Part shown: piece after piece, positions 1-8,663 of the stretch
Position numbering within the stretch: the stretch's first letter is position 1
Layout: every line of letters starts with the position of its first letter
From: Acidimicrobiia bacterium
GTDB taxonomy: Bacteria; Actinomycetota; Acidimicrobiia; Acidimicrobiales; Aldehydirespiratoraceae
DNA length: 64,000 nt
Direction of reading: 5' to 3'
Assembly: GCA_022828135.1 (NCBI GenBank)
Contig: JAJEJB010000006.1
Location: forward strand, 1 to 64,000
The notes under the pieces: generated by a model
What the model saw: only the letters and a program-made list of their open reading frames with translations
Databases searched by the model: none
What the model was told of the DNA's origin: nothing
Program-made: the position numbers and the translations under genes

Positions 1-95
1 CGGGCGACCTCAGAGATCGGTCTGCGAGTCTCCCGGACGATCCGCACAGCGCCGGCCTTGAACTCCGGGTCGTACTTGCGTCGTGGATGTGACAT
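1..95 (-). CDS. IS3-family transposase OrfA, N-terminal fragment
   Basis: The gene enters from the left window edge, so only about 31 codons are visible. The translation begins MSHPRRKYDPEFKAGAVRIV and continues with an arginine-rich helix. This is the classic start of IS3-type OrfA (HTH_Tnp_1), the DNA-binding half of an IS3 transposase. A strong Shine-Dalgarno (GAGGAGG) lies just upstream of the ATG at 95. Whether the element is intact cannot be judged. Its terminal inverted repeat should lie between 96 and about 150, but I could not define it without the other end. It sits next to a toxin-antitoxin pair and an integrase, consistent with an accessory region. Confidence 0.75.
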   Translation of the reverse strand, partial: MSHPRRKYDPEFKAGAVRIVRETRRPISEVA

Positions 96-175
96 AGCGC
101 CTCCTCATAGACGATGTCTCCACGATTCGGGGGGATGCCCACAGCTGCACCGTGCCGGTGGACGGCGGCTGAGTG

Positions 176-181
176 TAGGAT
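176..181 (+). promoter_or_regulatory. TANNNT -10 box, leaderless start of the antitoxin gene
   Basis: TAGGAT lies 7 nt before the GTG at 189 and no Shine-Dalgarno is visible. This spacing is what a leaderless actinobacterial transcript would show. Inference only; the same arrangement recurs at other genes in this window. Confidence 0.45.
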
Positions 182-188
182 TCGAGTT

Positions 189-479
189 GTGACCCGCAAG
201 GACTTGGTGCTCGTGCACCACCGCGACGCGATCCGGGCCGCCGCGGCGCGCAACAAGTGCCGCGCCATCGCGCTGGTCGGCTCGGTCGCCCGCGGCGAGG
301 ACACCGACGACAGCGACTATGACTTCGTGGCCGATTTCGATGCGGGTGTGACGCTGTTTGACATGTGCGGGCTGCAGGCCGCGCTGGAGGACTTGCTAGA
401 AGCAGACGTCGATGTAGTCCCGCGCTCTGGTGTGCGCGAGAGCTGCCGCGGCGTATTCGATGACGCCATCGAGTTGTGA
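189..479 (+). CDS. mntA: MntA-like minimal nucleotidyltransferase antitoxin
   Basis: A 96-residue minimal nucleotidyltransferase (MNT). The signature GSVARGEDTDDSDYDF contains the GSxARG loop and the D-x-D metal-binding pair of the polymerase-beta fold. In characterised type VII systems MntA AMPylates and so neutralises the HepT RNase. I chose the GTG at 189 because it sits 7 nt after a TANNNT box and matches the usual family start; the frame is open further upstream to an ATG at 114. The stop overlaps the downstream hepT start by 4 bp (GTGA), giving a coupled antitoxin-toxin pair. No C-terminal regulatory domain is present, as expected for this short form. Confidence 0.85.
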   Translation: MTRKDLVLVHHRDAIRAAAARNKCRAIALVGSVARGEDTDDSDYDFVADFDAGVTLFDMCGLQAALEDLLEADVDVVPRSGVRESCRGVFDDAIEL

Positions 480-886
480 GCCGAAGAGACGACCAGCGAG
501 TCACAGACATACTTCTGAGCTGCCGCAGGCTCAGCGACATTGCGTCTCGTGGCCGCGACGAGTTCTTTGCCAGCGATGTCCTACAAGACGCCGCCTGCTA
601 TCGGTTGACTGTCATCGGAGAGGCCCTCAACAACTTGTCACAGGACTTCGCGGCCGAGCACCCCGGGTTGCAGATACCCCAAGCAAAGGGTATGCGCAAC
701 CGGTTGACCCACGAGTACTACGACATCGACGTCGAGGTCCTGTGGGACACCGTTGCCGTCGACGTAGCCGAGTTGGAGCAGTCCCTCAGCGGTGTCGTCG
801 AGGGACTCCAGACGTTCGGCGCGACCGAACCGCCCACCAAACAGCACAGCCGCCGCGTGGAGTCCGACACGCTCGATCTGTGGTGA
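476..886 (+). CDS. hepT: HepT-like (DUF86) ribonuclease toxin
   Basis: A 136-residue helical HEPN-family protein. The active-site motif R-x4-H-x-Y is seen as RNRLTHEY near residue 80. HEPN toxins of this type cleave RNA, for example tRNA ends, and are silenced by the partner MntA. The gene starts with a GTG that overlaps the antitoxin stop, so translation is probably coupled. The C-terminal 25 residues are charged and extend beyond the compact DUF86 core. The catalytic motif is intact, so the toxin looks functional. Its neighbours, a transposase fragment and an integrase, suggest horizontal acquisition. Confidence 0.85.
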   Translation: MSRRDDQRVTDILLSCRRLSDIASRGRDEFFASDVLQDAACYRLTVIGEALNNLSQDFAAEHPGLQIPQAKGMRNRLTHEYYDIDVEVLWDTVAVDVAELEQSLSGVVEGLQTFGATEPPTKQHSRRVESDTLDLW

Positions 887-1070
887 CCACGACATAAGCA
901 ACGACTCACGCCGCGTGCGCCACTCTGGATGCTGAGAATGGCAGACGTGGACGGCGGTCTTTGTCGCTCACGCGGGGCAGCCGGGACGGTCGGGTGGGTT
1001 CGCGGTGCCAGACGGCGTCTTGGCCGCCTAGCGCGGGGTGGGTCGCTTTCGTGTCGAGAGGCGCTTGAGG

Positions 1071-2216
1071 CTAGGTGATGTAGCGTCCCCAGGCGTCCAT
1101 GACCTCGCGGCGCTGCTCCAGCAGGTCAGAGCGCCGGTAGGCGGCTTCGACGGTGTTCTTGGTGACGTGTGCCAGACACGCTTCGGCCAGTTCGCGGGAG
1201 ATGCCGGATTCTGCGGCCCAGTCCCGGAAGCTCGACCGCAGCCCGTGGGGGGTCATTCCCAGGTCGAGTTCGTGGCAGAGCTTGGAGAGGGCCTCGGCGG
1301 TTATGTGCTTGTCATGTGCTGACGGGAACACCAGCGAGTCGGGGCTGCTGTCGCTGTAGGGGCGTGCCTCGTCGAGCACCGCGAGCGCCTGGCGGCTCAG
1401 CGGCACCCGGAAGTCGCGGCCGACCTTGGTGCGCTCGGCTGGGATCGTCCAGATGTCGTCGTCGATCTCGTCCCAGCGCATTTCGCGGACCTCTCCGGAG
1501 CGGGTCGCGGTCAAGGCCAGCATCCACATCGCGGCCTTGGTGGTCGGATAGGCGGCCGAGTCGTCGATGGCCGCGAGCGCGGCGGGCACCTTGCGCGGCG
1601 CCAACGCCGCGATGTGGCGGCGGGCGCTGTTGTTGCGGGGCAGCGCAGCCAGCAGTGCCTCCCCCGCGGGGTCATCTGTGCGATGCCCGGCCGCGATCGC
1701 CCATCTGAACGCCAATGAGAGCCGCTGGCGGACCTTCTTGGCGGTGTCATGCGCGGTGGACCACAGCGGGGTGATGCAGCCCAGCACATCGCCGGTGGTG
1801 ATCTTGTCCACCGGGCGCTGCAGCAGGCTTGCGGCGTGGTTGCGCACCGAGGCGCGCCAGATCTCAGCGGAGCGGCCGCCGTCCTTCCACGAAGCCGAGC
1901 GCGACTCGATGACCGCCTCGACGGCGTCGGCGAGGGTGGGCGTTACAGCGGCGCGCGGGTTGATGCCATGAGCGAGGGCGCGCCGGTTCTCAAAGGCGGC
2001 GTCTCGGGCTTCGCGCAGACTCACCAGCGGGTAGGCCCCGAGCCCGAGGTTGGTGGCGCGGCCGTCGATGCGCAGCCGCTGCACCCAGACCTTCGACAGC
2101 CCGCCGTTGGCTCTGTGGCGAACCCGCAGAGTCAACCCGTAGCCTCCGCGGCCGTCTCCGTAGGCTCCGGGCCGGCTAACGTTGCGTACGAAAGTGGCGG
2201 TCAAAGATCGGCTCAT
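1071..2216 (-). CDS. P4-type tyrosine recombinase / integrase
   Basis: A 381-residue site-specific recombinase. An N-terminal arm-binding domain resembling DUF4102 (residues about 5-85) contains the typical IDGRATNLGLGAYP segment. A core-binding domain and the catalytic domain follow. The catalytic set is complete: R239 (TRSGEVREMRW), H324 and R327 (MTPHGLRSSF), H350 and nucleophile Y360 (VEAAYRRSD). Such enzymes integrate genomic islands or prophages, usually into tRNA genes. No tRNA lies beside it, so the att site is not evident. An AAGGAA ribosome site precedes the ATG. Upstream DNA is AT-rich with repeats that may control it. Confidence 0.92.
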   Translation of the reverse strand: MSRSLTATFVRNVSRPGAYGDGRGGYGLTLRVRHRANGGLSKVWVQRLRIDGRATNLGLGAYPLVSLREARDAAFENRRALAHGINPRAAVTPTLADAVEAVIESRSASWKDGGRSAEIWRASVRNHAASLLQRPVDKITTGDVLGCITPLWSTAHDTAKKVRQRLSLAFRWAIAAGHRTDDPAGEALLAALPRNNSARRHIAALAPRKVPAALAAIDDSAAYPTTKAAMWMLALTATRSGEVREMRWDEIDDDIWTIPAERTKVGRDFRVPLSRQALAVLDEARPYSDSSPDSLVFPSAHDKHITAEALSKLCHELDLGMTPHGLRSSFRDWAAESGISRELAEACLAHVTKNTVEAAYRRSDLLEQRREVMDAWGRYIT

Positions 2217-2460
2217 CGGGACTGTTTCCTTCGAGAGAATTGAACTGTTGTTGTCATATATATTGTCACTTTAGTGGCGCGATGGGATGATAGCCGGTGA
2301 TCACGATTGAGACAACAATTCTGCCTCTGACCTGCTATAACAGTGCACCAGGTGAGGAGGGCTGAGGACGCCTGATACACGAAAACAATTCCCCCTAGCT
2401 CCACTGTCCCAGATCGTTCCACACGGGCCGGCGCTGAGCCATCGCGGCCGTGCGGTCCGC
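2217..2460. promoter_or_regulatory. AT-rich control region upstream of the integrase, with inverted repeat
   Basis: This 244-bp gap is clearly richer in A+T than its surroundings. On the minus strand a TATATA box about 40 nt before the integrase ATG is a plausible -10. An 8-bp inverted repeat (TTGTTGTC at 2248-2255, GACAACAA at 2311-2318) and two TGTCA half-sites around 2253-2269 could bind a regulator or recombinase. Functions are inferred only. Confidence 0.35.
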
Positions 2461-3633
2461 TTGGTGCTCACAGCCACGTTCCTGTACGCGTCGGTTCCGC
2501 CCATCCTTCATCTCGCGGCTTCAGACACCAACCCCTTCTATTTCAACTTCATGATCACGATCATGCAGGTATCCGTACCTGGTGTGTTTCTTCTGTATTC
2601 GAAGGACAGCTACGTCAACCGGTACCTGAGCACGCCTCAGCGTCGAGCCCTCAGGCGGCCCAGAGTTCACTTCACCCATTTTCGGCGGACGAGCGGAACC
2701 ACGGGGAACAGGAAGGCCGTGGTGCTGAAGGAACCGGGTCGCAACGATGTTCTCGGTTGGGCCAGGATGCCCATCGTCTGGGCGCTGATCTCGAGTCTGC
2801 ACTACGGCTTTCTGGCATGGTCGGCCACGATTCTCGAGACCGCCATCGCGACCACCATCTTCGAACTCTGGCCCGTGTTCCTGGTGTACGCCCTGGCCCG
2901 CCATGAGGACAGCGACCGGCTGTTCCGCGGCGGGTTGGCGTCAATCGGGCACGCCCGTCGCGCCATCTCGAAGGAAGGCATGGTCCTCACCGCGCTGGCA
3001 GGGTCGGGCCTTGCCTTGATGCTGGGCAGCCAGGCAGGAGGACAGATCCGCTCGGTTGTGGACTTGGTGTCCTACAAGGTGGCGGCCGGGATGGTCATTG
3101 CCGTCGTGGCCTCGCTGCTGGCCGCGTTGAGCGTCCTCAGCAATCTCGCCTACGGGAAAGTCCTCTACTACGCGCTGGTGCCCGCCGGAGGAACCCAGGC
3201 ATCCGGCAGGCACGGGGGTCTCGAGACGCGACCCATCGAGCAGCGAGGAGATCCTGATCGCCGGTTGCTTGTCTGGCTGACCCTGTTGGGATACGTGCTG
3301 TCTCGGCTCCTTGCTCTTCCCGTCAATGTCCTGATCGGACTGCTCGCGCCGCAGGTTCAAGGATCGCTGACACCGGCAGCCGTTCTCGGCGCGCTGGTGA
3401 TCGGGGCTGCGGTCTCGGTGGCCGGAATGCTGCTGCGAGTCGGCAACATCAGATCGGAGGACACAGCAGTCAATTCCCTGTTGTGCCTAGGGCCGGCAGT
3501 CTCCCTCCTGGCTCTGATGGCGCTCGGCATCACCCTTCCGAGATTCGACCTGTTCGTGGTGGGCGCGGTCCTGATCCTGGCCGTCAATATTCGGATCCAG
3601 CTGAGGCGCGAAGCGGGCCATGGGACTCAATAG
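2461..3633 (+). CDS. DMT/EamA-like integral membrane transporter
   Basis: A polytopic membrane protein of about 390 residues. Roughly nine to ten hydrophobic segments are visible, including the first at LVLTATFLYASVPPIL and clusters near residues 100-145, 170-235, 265-310 and 330-380. Overall it looks like a drug/metabolite transporter (EamA fold), but no substrate can be read. The start is uncertain. A TTG at 2461 and a GTG at 2464 have no obvious ribosome site, and the frame stays open back to 2356, just after a GAGGAGG sequence. The true N-terminus may therefore use a rare start or be truncated. It lies between the integrase and metabolic genes. Confidence 0.55.
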   Translation: MVLTATFLYASVPPILHLAASDTNPFYFNFMITIMQVSVPGVFLLYSKDSYVNRYLSTPQRRALRRPRVHFTHFRRTSGTTGNRKAVVLKEPGRNDVLGWARMPIVWALISSLHYGFLAWSATILETAIATTIFELWPVFLVYALARHEDSDRLFRGGLASIGHARRAISKEGMVLTALAGSGLALMLGSQAGGQIRSVVDLVSYKVAAGMVIAVVASLLAALSVLSNLAYGKVLYYALVPAGGTQASGRHGGLETRPIEQRGDPDRRLLVWLTLLGYVLSRLLALPVNVLIGLLAPQVQGSLTPAAVLGALVIGAAVSVAGMLLRVGNIRSEDTAVNSLLCLGPAVSLLALMALGITLPRFDLFVVGAVLILAVNIRIQLRREAGHGTQ

Positions 3634-3701
3634 CGCTCGCGGCTACGGTGCGGGCACCAGTCCTGATCCTGGGAGCAGGACACGGCGCCGGAGGAGATCC
3701 G

Positions 3702-5303
3702 TTGGCTGACCGCAAGTCGTTCTGGGCGTGGTGCCTCGAGTCGGAGGAGCCCTCCGATGCCGACCGGGCCGCGCTGGCCGCCAAGCTGTCGGCACGCTAC
3801 GGCACCGAGATCACGGCCCGGCCGGTGCCGTCGCTGGACGACACCGAACTGCGGGCTCCCCGCATCCCGGTGCCGGACTCGGTGGCGGGCTGGTGCTCGA
3901 CCACGACTTACGACCGGGCCCGCTACGCCTGCGGCGCTCACTTCACGGAACGGGTGCGGGCCTTCAACCTCGACTTTCCCAATCCGCCCGACGTGGTGGC
4001 CCACCCCCGAGACGAGGCCGAGGTCGAGGCCACCCTCGACTGGTGCGACGCCAACGGCTACGTGACCGTCCCCTACGGCGGCGGATCGTCGGTGGTGTGG
4101 GGCGTGACCCCGCTCGACGATCTGGGCCCGACCGTGGTGATCTCCCTCGACCAGCTCGACCAGGTTCTGGAGATCGACGACGTCTCCCGGGCGGCCCGCA
4201 TCCAGGCCGGCGTGTTCGGGCCGCACCTCGAGGACCAGCTCCGGCCCAGTGGCCACACCCTGAGGCACTTCCCGCAGTCGTTCCGGTTCTCCACCCTCGG
4301 CGGCTGGATCGCCACCCGCTCCGGCGGCCACTACGCCACCAACCACACCCACATCGACGACTTCGTAGAGTCGGTGCGCATGATCACCCCCGCCGGATGG
4401 TGGGAGTCGCGGCGGCTGCCCGGATCGGGGGCGGGTCCCAGCCCCGACCGGATGGTGATCGGCTCCGAAGGCCTCTACGGGATCATCACCGAGGCCTGGA
4501 TGCGAATCCAGCGTCGGCCGACTTTCCGGGCCACCGCCGGCGTCACGTTCGGATCGTGGCAGGCGGGCTGCGAGGCGGTGCGACACATCGTGCAGGCCAA
4601 GCTGTGGCCGGCCAACCTGCGCATCCTCGACCCCGCCGAAGCCCGCCGGGCCGCGGGACTCGACGGCGAGCAGGCGCTGGTGATCGTGTCGTTCGAGTCG
4701 GCCGAGCTCAGCCAGCGCCACAACATCACGGCCGCGGTGGAAATCGCCCGCGACAGCGGCGGGAGCGTGGACGATGACGACGTCCGCGTCGACGACGGGA
4801 CGGGCGCGCCCACAGGCCGGGGCGGAGCGGTGGGCGCCTGGCGCAACGCCTTCATCGGGGTGGGCAACGGAGTGGAGACCTCGCTGGGCCTGATCAACGA
4901 CACGTTCGAGACGGCCATCACCTGGGACCGCTGGCCCGACTTCGATGCCGAGATCCGCACCCGGGTGGGCGCCGCCCTCACCGACACGTTCGGACCGCAC
5001 CACTCGCTGTCGTGCCGGTTCACCCACGTCTACACCGACGGTCCCGCCCCCTACTACACGTGGTCTGGGATGGGTGCTCAGGGCAGCGAGATCGACCAGT
5101 GGCAGACCATCAAGGACACGGCCAACCAGGCGGTGGTGGACGCGGGCGGCACCGTCACCCACCACCACGCCGTGGGCCGTATGCACCGGCCCGGCGGTTA
5201 CGACCGCCAGCGCCCCGAGCTGTTCGCCGAGTCTGTTCGAGCCGTCAAGAAGCGCCTCGACCCCAACGGCATCCTCAACCCCGGCGTCCTCATCGACCCC
5301 TGA
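3702..5303 (+). CDS. FAD-linked oxidase of the alkylglycerone-phosphate synthase family
   Basis: A 533-residue flavoprotein. It has a PCMH-type FAD-binding domain (residues about 90-275: PDVVAHPRDEAEVEATLDWC, then VPYGGGSSVVWGV and FRFSTLGGWIATRSGGH) and a C-terminal FAD-oxidase_C domain. The THHHAVGRMHRPGG segment near residue 487 carries the HHH tract of alkylglycerone-phosphate synthase (ether lipid synthesis). Bacterial homologues also include D-lactate or D-2-hydroxyacid dehydrogenases, so the substrate is open. The TTG at 3702 was chosen because GGAGGAG lies 5 nt upstream; the longer open frame has no such signal. The CoA-transferase gene follows closely on the same strand. Confidence 0.8.
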   Translation: MADRKSFWAWCLESEEPSDADRAALAAKLSARYGTEITARPVPSLDDTELRAPRIPVPDSVAGWCSTTTYDRARYACGAHFTERVRAFNLDFPNPPDVVAHPRDEAEVEATLDWCDANGYVTVPYGGGSSVVWGVTPLDDLGPTVVISLDQLDQVLEIDDVSRAARIQAGVFGPHLEDQLRPSGHTLRHFPQSFRFSTLGGWIATRSGGHYATNHTHIDDFVESVRMITPAGWWESRRLPGSGAGPSPDRMVIGSEGLYGIITEAWMRIQRRPTFRATAGVTFGSWQAGCEAVRHIVQAKLWPANLRILDPAEARRAAGLDGEQALVIVSFESAELSQRHNITAAVEIARDSGGSVDDDDVRVDDGTGAPTGRGGAVGAWRNAFIGVGNGVETSLGLINDTFETAITWDRWPDFDAEIRTRVGAALTDTFGPHHSLSCRFTHVYTDGPAPYYTWSGMGAQGSEIDQWQTIKDTANQAVVDAGGTVTHHHAVGRMHRPGGYDRQRPELFAESVRAVKKRLDPNGILNPGVLIDP

Positions 5304-5312
5304 ACCTGTCCT

Positions 5313-5318
5313 TACACT
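5313..5318 (+). promoter_or_regulatory. TANNNT -10 box, leaderless CoA-transferase start
   Basis: TACACT lies exactly 7 nt before the GTG at 5326, and no Shine-Dalgarno is visible. This matches the spacing at 176-181. Confidence 0.4.
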
Positions 5319-5325
5319 GGCCGCC

Positions 5326-6567
5326 GTGACTGACGAGCAGGCTCCAGGGCTGCTGGCCGGGGTGCGGGTGATCGAGTCGAGTCTGCTCGGGCCCGGACAC
5401 CTCGGAACGTTCCTGGCCGACCTGGGCGCGGACGTGATCAAGGTCGAGTCGCCCGCCGGCGACTACATCCGCCAGATGACCTGGCCCATCGTCGAGGGCG
5501 TGTCGCTGCTGCACCTGCACACCCACCGGGGCAAGCGCAGCATCACCCTCGACCTGAAGAACGAGGACGGGCGGCAGCTGTACATTGACCTGGCTGCCAC
5601 CGCCGACGTGGTGGTGGAGGCCATGCGTCCCGGGACCCTGGCCCGCCTCGGCCTCGGCTACGACGTGCTCGGCGCAGCCAACCCCCAGTTGGTGTTCGCC
5701 ACCCTGTCGGGCTACGGCGCCACCGGCCCCTACAAGGACATGCCCAGCCACGGCATCGCCTACGACACCTGGTCCGGGATCGTGCAGCCCGTCGTCGACG
5801 ACGAGGGCTTCACCCGCATCCCGCCCGACATGCCCAACGTCGGCATCAACGTCGGCCCGATGATGGCCGCGCTGGCGGTGCTGGCCGCAGTGATCAAGGC
5901 CCGCGACACCGGCGAGGGCTGCGAGATCGAGGTGGCCCAGTCCGACGCCTCGGCCTACATGGACTGGTACCGCATTGAGTCCGAGCGGGCCTACCTTCGC
6001 CCGGAGGACGAGGTGACCGGCAATCCGTCCGACGACTACGAGCGCCGGCCCGCGGGCTTGGCCGGAATGTGGGAGGGCGTGCGCTACCAGGCCTACGCCG
6101 CGGCCGACGGGCACGTGCTGTTCATGGCCTCCGAGCAGGCCTTCTGGCGCAACTTCTGCGAAGGCGTGGACCGCATGGACTTGTTCGAGCGCTGGCCGGG
6201 GTCCACCTACGCCGACCACGCCCGGGGCAACAGAGAGCTGCAACACGAGCTCAAGGCCATCTTCGCCACCAAGACCTGCGCCGAATGGCTCGCGTTCAGC
6301 AACGAGGTCAACACCCCCATAGCGCCGTTCAACACCCCGGCCAACATCGGTGATGACCCCCAGTTCCAAGCCCGCATCGGCTTCCTGCCCACCGACGAGG
6401 TCGGCTGCGAGCAACTCCCCCTACCCGTCTACGTAGACGGCACCAAGCCCGCCAACCCCTCCAAGGCCCCCACCGTCGGCCAGCACACCGACGAGGTAAT
6501 CGGCCAGGTCCTGGGCCGCAGCCCCGACGAGATCACCGACCTCCGCGCCGACGGCGCGTTCGGCTAG
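5326..6567 (+). CDS. Class III (CaiB/BaiF) CoA-transferase
   Basis: A 413-residue CoA-transferase moving CoA between organic acids. The N-terminal Rossmann half is recognisable from GVRVIESSLLGPGHLGTFLA, DLGADVIKVE and SITLDLKNEDGRQLY. The segment GIAYDTWSG carries the likely catalytic aspartate of the family. Full length for the family. The start is a GTG with an apparent leaderless promoter. Its stop overlaps that of the converging dehydrogenase gene by 4 bp (CTAG). The donor and acceptor acids cannot be told from sequence; nearby genes suggest an acyl or hydroxyacid substrate. Confidence 0.88.
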   Translation: MTDEQAPGLLAGVRVIESSLLGPGHLGTFLADLGADVIKVESPAGDYIRQMTWPIVEGVSLLHLHTHRGKRSITLDLKNEDGRQLYIDLAATADVVVEAMRPGTLARLGLGYDVLGAANPQLVFATLSGYGATGPYKDMPSHGIAYDTWSGIVQPVVDDEGFTRIPPDMPNVGINVGPMMAALAVLAAVIKARDTGEGCEIEVAQSDASAYMDWYRIESERAYLRPEDEVTGNPSDDYERRPAGLAGMWEGVRYQAYAAADGHVLFMASEQAFWRNFCEGVDRMDLFERWPGSTYADHARGNRELQHELKAIFATKTCAEWLAFSNEVNTPIAPFNTPANIGDDPQFQARIGFLPTDEVGCEQLPLPVYVDGTKPANPSKAPTVGQHTDEVIGQVLGRSPDEITDLRADGAFG

Positions 6568-7547
6568 CCCCGGGAGACGATCACCTCGCGGCCGGGGACC
6601 TCGGGCTCGTCGTCGATCATCTCGGCCGGGAACCCGGGGGCGAGCACAGACACTCCGGTGGCCTCCTCCAGGCGGCGGACCACATTGGGGGACCACTCCC
6701 TGGGTCCGTAGCGGTCCGCGGCGTCGTCGAAGATGTCGATCAGCACCGGCGACAACTCCAGAGGCACGCCGGCCCGCTCGGCCACCGCCGCGAACAGCGA
6801 CAGGTCCTTCTGCACCAGGTCCATGGTGAAGTTGATGTCGCGGCTGCCGTTGAGGATGACCTGGCTCTCGGTCTCGTGCACGAACGAGTTGCCCGACGAG
6901 ATCCGGATCGCCTCGTAGGCGGTGTTCAGGTCGATCCCGGCCTGCTTCGACGTGACCAGCGCCTCGCACAGCGACACGAGGTTGGCGGTGGCCAGGTAGT
7001 TGGTGACCACCTTGAGGATCGACGCCGAGCCGATGGGGCCGGCGTGCAGGATGTTGCGTCCCATGGCGGTGAGCACCGGTAGCGCTCGCTCGAACGTCGC
7101 CCGGTCGCAGCCCGCGAAGATCGAGATGTTGCCGGTGGCGGCCCGGTGGCAGCCGCCCGAGACGGGGCAGTCCACGGCGACGCCGCCCGCGGCGGACACC
7201 AGCCCGGCCAGGCGGCGCACCTCTGCCTCGTCGGTCGTGCTCATCTCGGCCCAGATGAAGGGCTCAGCATCGTCGCCGCGGTCGGACCGGGCGGCCAGAC
7301 CGGCCAGGATGCCGTCGTCGGCCTCCATCACCATCGCGCTGGCCGCAGGACTGGGCAGGCAGGTGATCACCATGTCGGCGGTGGCCGCCATCTCCGCGGG
7401 ACTGCCGGCCCAGCCGGCCCCGCCGGCCTCCAGCGCGGCCGCCGCGGAGCGGTCCAGATCCCGCACCACCAGATCGAAGCCGTTGCGCAGCAGGCTCCCG
7501 GCCAGCTTCGACCCCACGTTTCCCAATCCGATGAAGCCGACCCTCAT
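6564..7547 (-). CDS. 3-hydroxyisobutyrate dehydrogenase-family oxidoreductase
   Basis: A 327-residue beta-hydroxyacid dehydrogenase. The N-terminal Rossmann fold starts MRVGFIGLGNVGSKLAGSLL (GxGxxG for NAD(P)). The substrate loop DCPVSGG and the catalytic-lysine helix (SASILKVVTNYLATANLV) are present, followed by the all-helical C-terminal domain. It oxidises a 3-hydroxy acid such as 3-hydroxyisobutyrate or tartronate semialdehyde; the exact substrate is unknown. The ATG at 7547 is preceded by GGAGGAGG, which decides the start over an upstream in-frame ATG at 7598. It converges on the CoA-transferase gene and diverges from the phosphotransferase. Confidence 0.88.
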   Translation of the reverse strand: MRVGFIGLGNVGSKLAGSLLRNGFDLVVRDLDRSAAAALEAGGAGWAGSPAEMAATADMVITCLPSPAASAMVMEADDGILAGLAARSDRGDDAEPFIWAEMSTTDEAEVRRLAGLVSAAGGVAVDCPVSGGCHRAATGNISIFAGCDRATFERALPVLTAMGRNILHAGPIGSASILKVVTNYLATANLVSLCEALVTSKQAGIDLNTAYEAIRISSGNSFVHETESQVILNGSRDINFTMDLVQKDLSLFAAVAERAGVPLELSPVLIDIFDDAADRYGPREWSPNVVRRLEEATGVSVLAPGFPAEMIDDEPEVPGREVIVSRG

Positions 7548-7627
7548 GGCAGCCTCCTCCCCTACTCGATGCAGCGATCTTGAAGCCGCTGCTTGCATTC
7601 GACCGGTGGTCCGGCGACGCTAGCGCC

Positions 7628-8659
7628 GTGACCCGAGCACCGAAGGGAATCCAGCCCGAGCCCCTCACCGCATGGCTCGCGGCCGAAGTGGGGGTCGCTC
7701 CACCCCTGAGCTTCCAGCCCATCGCGGGCGGCGCCTCCAACCTGACCTTCGCGGTGACCGACGCAACCGGCCGCCGGGTGGTGCTGCGACGCCCGCCCAC
7801 CGGCCACGTGCTGGCCAGCGCCCACGACATGACCCGCGAGCACCGGGTGATCTCCGCTCTGGCACCCACCGCGGTGCCGGTGCCGCCCGCTCTGGGCCTG
7901 TGCACTGACGCAGCCGTTAACGGCGCCGATTTCTACGTAATGGACTTCGTGGACGGCTCGGTCGTGTTCGACCGCTCCGATGCCATGAACGTGGCCGAGG
8001 CGGTGCGACCGGCAATGGCCCGATCGATCGTCGACACCCTCGCCGACCTGCACTCTCTGGACCCCGACGAGGTCGGGCTGGGAGATCTGGGCCGCCGCGA
8101 GGGCTACTGCTCCCGCCAGTTGCGCCGCTGGCAGCGCCAGGTGGACGAGGGCTCCGACCGCGACCTGCCCGAGGTGCGTCAGCTTCACGACCGGCTGGTG
8201 GCCACGATCCCCGAGCAGCAGGGGGCAGGAATCGTGCACGGCGACTACCGCCTTGACAACTGCATCATGGCCCCCGAGGGTTCGGTGGCCGCGGTGCTCG
8301 ACTGGGAGTTGTGCACCCTCGGTGATGTGCTGATGGATGTGGCCGGACTGGTGACGTGGTGGGGAGACCGGCGGGCAGGCCTGGGCCGCCTGTCCGAGAT
8401 GCCCACCACCGTCGACGGTTTCGGCACACCGGCAGACGTACTGGAGCGCTACAGCCGGCGCTCCGACCGGGACCTGTCCTCGCTGGACTGGTATGTGGCC
8501 CTCCAGTTCTGGAGGGTGGCCTGCATTATCGAGGGAGTGCGGGTGCGCCACACCGCGGGAGCGATGGGCGACAACCAGCACTACGACGACAGCGGTGCCC
8601 GGGTGTTCATCGACTACTCCCTGAACCGCTGCGCCGAACTCCTGGACACGGCCGCCTGA
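7628..8659 (+). CDS. Aminoglycoside-phosphotransferase-fold kinase (ACAD10/11-like)
   Basis: A 343-residue phosphotransferase-family protein. The nucleotide loop is PIAGGASNLTFAV, the Brenner-type motif is HGDYRLDN and the metal-binding motif is VLDWE. Bacterial members with this pattern resemble the kinase domain of ACAD10/ACAD11, which phosphorylates 4-hydroxyacyl-CoAs. Related proteins in actinobacteria sit beside acyl-CoA dehydrogenases, as this one does. A GTG at 7628 was chosen; the frame is open to an ATG at 7580, but that would overlap the divergent gene's promoter. The flavoprotein gene follows after 4 bp, so the two are probably co-translated. Confidence 0.8.
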   Translation: MTRAPKGIQPEPLTAWLAAEVGVAPPLSFQPIAGGASNLTFAVTDATGRRVVLRRPPTGHVLASAHDMTREHRVISALAPTAVPVPPALGLCTDAAVNGADFYVMDFVDGSVVFDRSDAMNVAEAVRPAMARSIVDTLADLHSLDPDEVGLGDLGRREGYCSRQLRRWQRQVDEGSDRDLPEVRQLHDRLVATIPEQQGAGIVHGDYRLDNCIMAPEGSVAAVLDWELCTLGDVLMDVAGLVTWWGDRRAGLGRLSEMPTTVDGFGTPADVLERYSRRSDRDLSSLDWYVALQFWRVACIIEGVRVRHTAGAMGDNQHYDDSGARVFIDYSLNRCAELLDTAA

Positions 8660-8663
8660 GACC

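Noticed and set aside
887..1070. Possible attachment site between hepT and the integrase stop
   Set aside because: No tRNA fragment or direct repeat pair could be found within the window.
3627..5441. Long open frame antisense to the AGPS-like flavoprotein
   Set aside because: Its protein is low-complexity (Gly/Val/Arg/His-rich) without any motif and mirrors a well-supported gene; long antisense frames are expected at this GC content.
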